Below are positions 4,661 through 10,510 of a DNA stretch of 10,510 bases, one piece after another. Location: contig CAYRLE010000088.1 of NCBI GenBank assembly GCA_964425105.1, forward strand, positions 1 to 10,510, given 5' to 3'. Source of the DNA: S012-109 sp964425105 (GTDB taxonomy: Bacteria > Pseudomonadota > Gammaproteobacteria > SZUA-140). Within the stretch, counting starts at the first letter, position 1. Every line of letters begins with the position of its first letter. The position numbers and the translations under genes were made by a program. The notes under the pieces are model-generated. The model was not told the origin of the DNA. It saw only the letters and a program-made list of their open reading frames with translations, and made no database searches.

Positions 4661-7600
4661 GGAAGAAGAACCACCACCCCCAGCGCCGCAAGCGCAGTAG
4701 CTGCACAGCTGCCAGCAGCACCCAGAACAGGGGATTCAGGGCACCCCCTCCGCCACCGGAGGCTGCAGCGCCGTTGCCCTGCAGGACACTGATCACCGTC
4801 CCCCCCGCCGACTGGACGGCGGCGTTGTTGCTTTCATTCACCTCGGCAATCACGCCTTCGTGGTCGGCGATGGCGCCGATATAGTAAGTTCCCGGAGTGA
4901 GGGTGACGATCAGATTGACATTGCTGATAGTGGCGCCGCTGGTGTGTAAAGCGGTGTCCACCACCAGGGGGCCCGAGGAAGGCAGGCCACTGGTATATCT
5001 CAGGACACCGTTTTGCCAATAACGAATGGTGGAACCGGTGCGCTCGATCCTCAATACATCACCGTTGACATAGGACCAAAAGCCCGCGCTGGATATCCAG
5101 GTGCCGTTCTCATAGATATAGATATAGCCATCATCCTCGAGCCTGATCGCATGCCCGATAGAGGCAGGGCCCTGATCGGTGTCATTGAGAGACAGGCCAA
5201 CCACGCGTCTCGTATTGGTCTCGCTGGCGGTAAATTCCACCGCTCCGTTGCCGGGGATAGCCTGCTGCGATGCCGCACCGCTGTTGCCCCAGCCAGTGGC
5301 CGTGGTCTTGGTGAGGGAGTTGCCGCTTACCGAGACCCCCACGGCATTGGTCCAAATCACAGCCTGGGGCGCTTCGAAAGGAATGGTGACTGCGCTATCC
5401 GCCGAGTCGGTACTGTTACCGGCCAGGGAGGCTACCGGCCGGAAGCCGAGAAGGATATCGCTGCTGGTGATAGCCGTATCCGCCGACAGATAGATGCCGA
5501 CCTTGAAAGGATTGACCACGGCTTCCGGCAGGATATTGGCGACGCTGGTGCTCACCGTGATGGTGTCACCGCGGGCGGCACTGGTGGGCGCCGTGACGGC
5601 AGAGATCATCAGATCAGGCAGGGCGCCGGGGCTACCGGCAGGCAGGCCGATGCTGGTGGTCTGCGCTGCCGACCGATCATTATTAGCATCGTCGCTCTCG
5701 ACAATGGTGTTGGCCGGATCGATGATGGCACCGACATAATAGACCCCCTGTGTCACCGTGGGCACGGTCACGGTGGCGGTCGCAGAGAGTGGCGTATCGG
5801 CCGCCAGCGTGGCTGGTGGAGCATTGCCTAGCAGGGTATCGGCAGTGGTGATCAGTGCATCGCTGGAGAGGTAGAAACTGACCCCCACATTGCTTGCCGC
5901 AGCATTGCTGGACAATACCGTATAGTCGATATCCATGGTGCTGCCGACAACGGCGCTGGGCAGCGTTGCGGCGACGGCCGATACGGTCAGGTCGGGGATC
6001 GGCTGGACCGTGAAAGTGGCGCTGCTGGTCAAGGTATTGTTGGTATCGCTGGCCTCCAGCACGTCGTTGTTGGTATCGACGATGATGCCGATGAAATATG
6101 CGCCGGCCGGTGTAGTGTTGGGAATGGTCACCACCACGGAAGTGGGCGGCAGGGAACTGTTGCCGTTGATGATGCTGGTCACCGTATCGGAACCCAGGGG
6201 GATGTCATCGCCATTGCCAACGACGCCATCGGAGGACAGAACGAAATTCACCTGGAAAGGCCCGCTGGTGGCCACGGCCCGGATATTGTCGATGACGTAT
6301 TCCAGGGTGATGGTGCTGGCGGCAGGCGCAGCCCCGCTGGGCGGATTGGTCACCGCAATGCTGCTGGGCACCAAATCCGGGGGATCGACGATATTGATGG
6401 CGGCGCCGATGAGGAGGTTGTTGGTCTCGTCCCGTTCCGTGACATCACCCAGTATGTCGGCCTGGGCAGCCAAGTAATAGAGGCCCTCGGGCAGGATCGC
6501 GGCGGGGGGGATGGTCACCGCTGTCACTGCTGTATCGCTTTGCCCCGTGGCGATATTGGCGATGCCCCTGGTGCCGAGCAGGAACAGATTGGCAGTGGCC
6601 GGGTCGGGGCTGTCCGCCACATAGAGCCCCACCGCAAAGGATCCAGAATCGGAGAGGATGCCGGTGGTGGAGTCACGGATATTGCTGATGATATTGGTGA
6701 TATTGATGGCATTCCCCGAGGCCCCCAAGGCGGGGCCACCCAGCGAAGCCACCTGCAGATCGGGCCGCATCACGCCATACTTCACGAGGGTATAGTCACC
6801 TTCCACGCTACCACTGGCGGGCAGCGGCCGATTGCTGCCGCCGGCGATGTGCACCGTGGCCAGGCCTTCAACATCGGCCCCCAGGGCAATGGCCTGCCCT
6901 GTCACCCGCTGGGTACTGTTGCCGATCAGCCCGCCACCTGTTTCATCGCCGCCCGCGTCATAGCTGAAAACCGCCCGCTGGGTGCCCGTTGCATCATACA
7001 GCACCGTGCTGAGATTGCGGCTGCCCGGCACGCCGCTCTGCCCCAGGACATAGGCATTGCCAACGCCATCGACGGCCAGGGCCAGGGCCTCGTCGTCGCT
7101 GCCGCTGTCATAGAGTTGGCGTGCAGGCCAGATACTCTCCGCGCCGCTGGCGGCATCATAGGCAATGGTCAGCAATTGATAGCTGTCCAGCGCCAGGTTC
7201 TGCCGGTAGATGCTTTTCCCGGTCACGAACACGGCACTGCCAGTGCTGGTGATAGCGGCGGGAATATGATTGCCGGAAAGATAATCCGTGATGGCAACCC
7301 AGACTTCCGAACCATCCGTGCCATTGAATGCCACGGTGCGGTAATTGCGGATGCCACCGGAGAAACTCCAGCCGGTGAGATAGACCCGGCCGGCAGTGCC
7401 GTCCACGGCCATGGCGGTGGCATCATCCCGTTGGCCGCTGTCGTGACGCACGGTCCAGAGCAGACTGGCAAGGCCGCTGGAGTATTTCAACAACACATAG
7501 TCATTGTCCACCGCATCGCTGACGCCACCCACGTAGACCTCACCGGCAGCGCCCAGGCCGATGCCCACGGGGTGGTCATCGCCGCCGTTGTCATAGATCT

Positions 7601-8216
7601 GCACCTGGCGGTTCAAACCCGCCGCATCATAACGGATGGTCAGGATGTCCAGATTGCCGCCCTTGGCGCTGCGCCCGGTGACATAGACATTGCTGCCATC
7701 GCTGACAATGGCCACAGGCTCGTCGTCGGCACCGGCATTGTCATAGCTGGCTGACCAGTCCAGGGTCCCGCTGGGCAGATATTTGAGCACCAGGAAGTCG
7801 GCATCGCTGCCATTGTAGGACACGGCGGCAACATAGACATTGCCGGCGGCGTCCACGGTCAGCGCCAGGCCTTCATCGGAATTGCCATTGTCGCGGCTGG
7901 CCTCCCAGATGAGATTACCGGCGCTGTCGTGTTTGGCGATCAAAATGTCGCGTTGCGTCCCGTTGCCATTGTCGCGGTAGCCAGTGCTATAGACATCGCC
8001 ATTGTCATCGACGTAGACGGCGTTGGCCCGGGCGTCGCTCACGGTATCGAGCGCCGTCCAGGAACGACCATACTCGCCATTGGGCACCGCGAGGGTATTG
8101 CCGGTCGTCACCCAGCCGGCGTGGGCCAGGGAAGCCCAGAAACAGAGCAGCAGCAGCGGCAGGGCACGCCAACAAAGCAAGGCGGGAAGATCGGGAGAAT
8201 GGCTGTCGTTACGCAT
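4650..8216 (-). CDS. Exported SBBP beta-propeller / CARDB protein with C-terminal anchor
   Basis: A protein of about 1188 residues. Residues 1-33 form a signal peptide (hydrophobic core ALPLLLLCFWASL, probable cut after AHA). Residues about 60-485 hold about eight SBBP-type repeats of some 50 residues, with G-[DN]-V-Y-V and D-x-L-x-x-K-Y-D motifs, probably one beta-propeller. Four CARDB (Ig-like adhesion) domains start near 485, 613, 740 and 866, each opening PDL and closing with a YY-I-G-A and E-x-[ND]-x-x-NN pattern. The fourth is split by a SPRY/lectin-like domain at about 952-1104. The C-terminus has SGGGGG, a hydrophobic segment (ALNPLFWVLLAAVQLL) and basic residues, like GlyGly-CTERM sorting signals. 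The likely location is the cell surface or outside. I start at ATG 8216, where the signal peptide is normal; a GTG at 8243 would add nine residues. Both ribosome sites are weak. The ligand is unknown. Probably co-transcribed with the gene at 8278-9285. Confidence 0.9.
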   Translation of the reverse strand: MRNDSHSPDLPALLCWRALPLLLLCFWASLAHAGWVTTGNTLAVPNGEYGRSWTALDTVSDARANAVYVDDNGDVYSTGYRDNGNGTQRDILIAKHDSAGNLIWEASRDNGNSDEGLALTVDAAGNVYVAAVSYNGSDADFLVLKYLPSGTLDWSASYDNAGADDEPVAIVSDGSNVYVTGRSAKGGNLDILTIRYDAAGLNRQVQIYDNGGDDHPVGIGLGAAGEVYVGGVSDAVDNDYVLLKYSSGLASLLWTVRHDSGQRDDATAMAVDGTAGRVYLTGWSFSGGIRNYRTVAFNGTDGSEVWVAITDYLSGNHIPAAITSTGSAVFVTGKSIYRQNLALDSYQLLTIAYDAASGAESIWPARQLYDSGSDDEALALAVDGVGNAYVLGQSGVPGSRNLSTVLYDATGTQRAVFSYDAGGDETGGGLIGNSTQRVTGQAIALGADVEGLATVHIAGGSNRPLPASGSVEGDYTLVKYGVMRPDLQVASLGGPALGASGNAINITNIISNIRDSTTGILSDSGSFAVGLYVADSPDPATANLFLLGTRGIANIATGQSDTAVTAVTIPPAAILPEGLYYLAAQADILGDVTERDETNNLLIGAAINIVDPPDLVPSSIAVTNPPSGAAPAASTITLEYVIDNIRAVATSGPFQVNFVLSSDGVVGNGDDIPLGSDTVTSIINGNSSLPPTSVVVTIPNTTPAGAYFIGIIVDTNNDVLEASDTNNTLTSSATFTVQPIPDLTVSAVAATLPSAVVGSTMDIDYTVLSSNAAASNVGVSFYLSSDALITTADTLLGNAPPATLAADTPLSATATVTVPTVTQGVYYVGAIIDPANTIVESDDANNDRSAAQTTSIGLPAGSPGALPDLMISAVTAPTSAARGDTITVSTSVANILPEAVVNPFKVGIYLSADTAITSSDILLGFRPVASLAGNSTDSADSAVTIPFEAPQAVIWTNAVGVSVSGNSLTKTTATGWGNSGAASQQAIPGNGAVEFTASETNTRRVVGLSLNDTDQGPASIGHAIRLEDDGYIYIYENGTWISSAGFWSYVNGDVLRIERTGSTIRYWQNGVLRYTSGLPSSGPLVVDTALHTSGATISNVNLIVTLTPGTYYIGAIADHEGVIAEVNESNNAAVQSAGGTVISVLQGNGAAASGGGGGALNPLFWVLLAAVQLLRLRRWGWWFFFLRR

Positions 8217-8277
8217 ACGCACTTTTTCTATATCTAATCTCACTGCTTGAGTACACCATGCCCCCTGCCGCTGGCCC

Positions 8278-9285
8278 TCAATTCAGGTTGACCAGTGAAC
8301 GGGGATTCTGCGCCGGATCGAAAAAAGTGGTCCAGTCCACATTCAGGACATCGAAGTTGCCGTCGGAATAGGTGTAGGTGCCGGGATAGAATCGGGAATT
8401 GTTCACGTCCCAGCCAGCGACGGGATCGCCGGTAGTGGCATCGCGCCAGCGCAGCCCGGGCGTATAAGTGAACTTGCCTGCCGTCACATGGGCCTTCTGT
8501 GCGAACGACATGTCGAAATCCGCCGCCCCCGGCGTGGGCAGACCCGGATCAGCGAGGGTCATGGTATTGGTCAGCGGCGCCGCGCGGCTCAGATCGCTAT
8601 ACAGCAGGCCACGCATATCCGCGATGAAACGGGAAGTGAGCCCGCCTTCCACCAGGACCTGGCTGACCTTGGGCTTTCTGCCCAGTTGGGGCTTATAGAC
8701 CTCCATGGAAACGCTGGCATCGCTGAGCTGCATGAGCAGCACCACGCGCGAAGGATCCATGGTGCCGTTGCCGGAAATCCTGAAGCGCTCGGCGACCGGC
8801 TGAACGGTACCCACCGTATCGCTTTTGCTGCTGTAGAGGCGGTAACCGAAAGGGTCCTTGGCATTGCCGACCCGCGCCCGCGGCCAACCGATGATCCCGC
8901 CCTGCCTCATATCGACGATGGTCTGATCACCGATGACGGAACGCTCATTACCACCGCTATAGGGTGAATAACTGCGCGCCCCGCCACGACCGAAGGTATT
9001 CTGGAGCACGGCGGCGGTATAGGACTCCTGGCGGAAATCGGAATTGGCGTCTATCACCACCACATGGAAATAGTCCTGACCTCCGATATTCACATTATCC
9101 TGAATGAAGCGGGTGCCGTCGTTGCCGCCGGAAGGACCAGTGGTCTTGCCCAGGGCGACGTTGCCGCCGGGCATCCCCGTCCCATTCCGATCGAAATTCA
9201 ATACGAAGCCGGCCCCCATGGCAGGCGCGGTGCTCACTGCCAAGAGCAGATAACAGACCTTGATGCGATGCCTGAGGAGGCTCAT
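8278..9285 (-). CDS. Exported protein of unknown family
   Basis: The 335-residue product begins with a signal peptide (basic RHRIK, then hydrophobic VCYLLLAVSTAPA; cut near residues 22-25). The mature part is free of cysteines, rich in Gly, Asn, Asp and aromatic residues, and opens with FVLNFDRNGTG. No catalytic motif, repeat, lipobox or second membrane span is visible, and no domain is recognised. Two blocks may be separate folds: about 27-150 (Gly-rich, with FHVVVIDANSDF) and about 160-335 (RVVLLMQLSDASVSMEVY, then GTYTYSDGNFDVLNVDW). The ATG at 9285 has no clear ribosome site (GGTAGCTGAACT precedes it), but no other start keeps the signal peptide. The next gene on the same strand starts 35-62 bases after its stop, suggesting an operon with the propeller/CARDB protein. 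A role in the same surface structure is inferred from position only. Confidence 0.85.
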   Translation of the reverse strand: MSLLRHRIKVCYLLLAVSTAPAMGAGFVLNFDRNGTGMPGGNVALGKTTGPSGGNDGTRFIQDNVNIGGQDYFHVVVIDANSDFRQESYTAAVLQNTFGRGGARSYSPYSGGNERSVIGDQTIVDMRQGGIIGWPRARVGNAKDPFGYRLYSSKSDTVGTVQPVAERFRISGNGTMDPSRVVLLMQLSDASVSMEVYKPQLGRKPKVSQVLVEGGLTSRFIADMRGLLYSDLSRAAPLTNTMTLADPGLPTPGAADFDMSFAQKAHVTAGKFTYTPGLRWRDATTGDPVAGWDVNNSRFYPGTYTYSDGNFDVLNVDWTTFFDPAQNPRSLVNLN

Positions 9286-9322
9286 AGTTCAGCTACCGAA
9301 ATCGATAATCCTGAGCGGTCCG

Positions 9323-9331
9323 TGTATAGCA
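9323..9331 (-). promoter_or_regulatory. Candidate extended -10 for the 335-residue protein gene
   Basis: The minus strand reads TGCTATACA, an extended -10 (TGn followed by TATACA, 4 of 6), 38 bases before the start codon. No -35 hexamer is clear. It is an alternative to the promoter-like pair at 9461-9489. Confidence 0.3.
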
Positions 9332-9460
9332 AAAATGAGATGTCAGTGGGATCGCTGGTTGCTCCATACCATCACGGAACGACATCGGCAGATTTTCCCT
9401 GTGCCATGAACACTACCCCGCCATCTACCCAGAGATGGTCATGGTTCCGTACCTTTTGAG

Positions 9461-9489
9461 ATTTTAACAGAAAAAACATCCGCTTACAA
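9461..9489 (-). promoter_or_regulatory. Candidate sigma-70 promoter upstream of the 335-residue protein gene
   Basis: On the minus strand TTGTAA (9489-9484) and TAAAAT (9466-9461, 5 of 6) are 17 bases apart. An RNA starting near 9454 would have a leader of about 170 bases that includes a hairpin (CCATCT 9421-9426 with AGATGG 9433-9438). It would allow this gene and the next to be transcribed apart from the partial gene upstream. Prediction only. Confidence 0.4.
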
Positions 9490-9533
9490 TGCACATGCGG
9501 CCAGTCGCCATGATGTATCCCCTTCATTATCAA

Positions 9534-10510
9534 TCAATTAGCCACGGAGCGCCAAACCCGCGGGGGGATTTCACGCCCCCTCATGGCCCGCCACAGAATC
9601 AGCAGCCAGGTCAGCAGGAAGAGCACCCCGCCACCGCCGCCTCCACCACTGCCAGCCCCGCCACTGCCGCCGCCCTCGGTGATGGTAATCCCGCCGCCCC
9701 CCGCGCCGCTGCCCGCACCCGGGCCCGTGCCGCCGCCCGTGCCCGCCGCCTCATTGGCGATGCGCACCACGAAGCCGTCCTGCCCCCGCTGGGGGCCATT
9801 GAAGGCCGTGGCCTGGACGGGAAAATTTGTCGATGCCGTAGCGCCTGCGACATAGACATCGCCCGCGGCATCCACGGCCACAGCGCGCCCGCTGTCATCG
9901 TTATCCCCCCCCAGATAGAGGGCATAGCGCCGCCCCACGCTGCCGTCCAGGGCGAGCAGGAAGGCATCCCAGCCGCCGCCATAGGGAAAAGCGGCGCTGT
10001 AGTCTCCGCTCCCGGGAAAATCGAACGAGTTGGTGCTGCCGCTGACGTAGACCCGATCATTGGCGTCCACGGCGATGGCGCCGCCCGCCTCCTGGTTGCT
10101 GCCACCCAGGAAGGTGGAATAGAGGAGCGTCCGGAGATCTGCCGACAGGATGGCGAGAAAGGCCTCGCTGCCACCGCCGAACTGCCCGTCCAGGGGATTG
10201 GCCGTGAGGGGAAAGGTGTCGGTCGCCGTGCTGCCGGTGACATAGACATCGCCGTTGCCGTTGAGGGCCAGGCCGGTGGCGCCATCCGGGAAGTTCTTGT
10301 CGCTGCCCCCCAGATAAGTGGCCGCCACCAGGGAGGCATTCCCGGTTTGGGCGGTATCGAAGTGGGCGATGAAGGCGTCGGTGTCGTCCCCCGTGGTCAG
10401 GGAATTCTCATCATAGGCCCCCGCCGTCGCCAAGCCCCCGGAATTGCTCTCCCCGGCGATATAGACCTGGTCCGGGCCCTGCAAGGCGAGGGCCAGGCCG
10501 GCCTCCGCAC
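9534..10510 (-). CDS. SBBP beta-propeller protein with Gly-rich C-terminal anchor, 5' end cut by window edge
   Basis: The frame is open to the right edge, so the N-terminus (signal peptide and further repeats) lies outside; about 324 codons are visible. The first 230 or so residues contain four to five SBBP-type repeats with V-Y-[VI]-[AST]-G, FPL/FPG/FPV and YLGG-x-x-x-[DE] motifs, a different repeat subtype from the propeller in the 1188-residue neighbour. A Gly/Ser/Ala linker of about 45 residues follows, broken only by ITITEGG and ending in seven Gly. Next come the hydrophobic segment VLFLLTWLLILW, then RAMRGRE and a further 11-residue tail. The Gly run, membrane span and basic end resemble GlyGly-CTERM-type sorting signals, but the tail after the basic residues is longer than usual. 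Probably exported and surface-held. The TTG at 10484 lies inside a repeat and is not the true start. Confidence 0.9.
   Translation of the reverse strand, partial: AEAGLALALQGPDQVYIAGESNSGGLATAGAYDENSLTTGDDTDAFIAHFDTAQTGNASLVAATYLGGSDKNFPDGATGLALNGNGDVYVTGSTATDTFPLTANPLDGQFGGGSEAFLAILSADLRTLLYSTFLGGSNQEAGGAIAVDANDRVYVSGSTNSFDFPGSGDYSAAFPYGGGWDAFLLALDGSVGRRYALYLGGDNDDSGRAVAVDAAGDVYVAGATASTNFPVQATAFNGPQRGQDGFVVRIANEAAGTGGGTGPGAGSGAGGGGITITEGGGSGGAGSGGGGGGGVLFLLTWLLILWRAMRGREIPPRVWRSVAN

Larger units (their letters stand above)
9286..9533. other. Intergenic gap in the surface-protein cluster
   Basis: About 250 bases separate the partial SBBP gene from the 335-residue gene. It holds the two promoter-like signals listed separately and small hairpins. 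One weak terminator candidate on the minus strand is a 4-bp CCGC/GCGG stem followed by ATG and six T (about 9471-9501). A 30-codon minus-strand frame at 9293-9385 has no good ribosome site and is not called. Confidence 0.4.

Noticed and set aside
6540..7754. 404-codon plus-strand frame, with a similar one at 5013-5831
   Set aside because: Antisense shadows of the propeller/CARDB gene; their low-complexity Gly/Ala/Ile/His composition reflects the repeats on the other strand.
4660..8216. Tandem DNA repeats or CRISPR-like array in the propeller gene
   Set aside because: The recurring ACATAGACAT-like strings encode the V-Y-V blade motif at about 150-base spacing with diverged sequence between; this is protein repetition, not an array.
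9293..9385. 30-codon minus-strand frame just before the 335-residue gene, a possible leader peptide
   Set aside because: No clear ribosome site, no hydrophobic or regulatory-codon pattern, and it contains the candidate -10 for the following gene.

Overview
The window looks like chromosomal DNA from a GC-rich gammaproteobacterium. The evidence is a ttcA gene and a fused kinase-acetyltransferase argA, both close to their enterobacterial relatives, and a cluster of exported proteins with beta-propeller repeats and glycine-rich C-terminal anchors like those of free-living or sulfur-oxidising gammaproteobacteria. The organism is inferred; nothing here fixes the genus.

Left part (1-2547): ilvD (dihydroxy-acid dehydratase, branched-chain amino acid synthesis) runs leftward off the window edge. 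ttcA (tRNA 2-thiocytidine synthase) diverges from it. The 265-base gap between them holds a long imperfect inverted repeat built from GTGAGG units, with a promoter-like sequence for each gene.

Middle part (2548-3325): this 780-base gap looks empty by ordinary gene calling, but the minus strand carries two very small genes. They encode single-span membrane peptides of 25 and 26 residues. Each has a strong Shine-Dalgarno sequence, a roughly 100-base leader, a candidate promoter and its own hairpin-plus-U-run terminator. The two peptides share their ends (a Glu-Asn/His-Lys start and a Phe-x-Ser/Asn-His-Ile/Leu finish) and have equal length after the Lys, so they may be paralogues. This is the most novel signal in the window.

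argA (3326-4660): N-acetylglutamate synthase, the first step of arginine synthesis. It diverges from the small genes and overlaps the next gene tail to tail by 11 bases.

Right part (4650-10510, all minus strand): a surface or secreted protein cluster. A partial SBBP beta-propeller protein with a glycine-rich C-terminal anchor enters from the right edge. A 335-residue exported protein of unknown family follows. Next comes a protein of about 1190 residues with an SBBP propeller, four CARDB domains (one split by an inserted SPRY/lectin-like domain) and a second glycine-rich C-terminal anchor. The last two are close enough to be co-transcribed. All three seem to be exported, two with sorting-type tails, so this locus probably builds cell-surface or released adhesion-type proteins. 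Their ligands cannot be read from sequence.

No tRNA, rRNA, CRISPR array, transposase or phage gene was seen.
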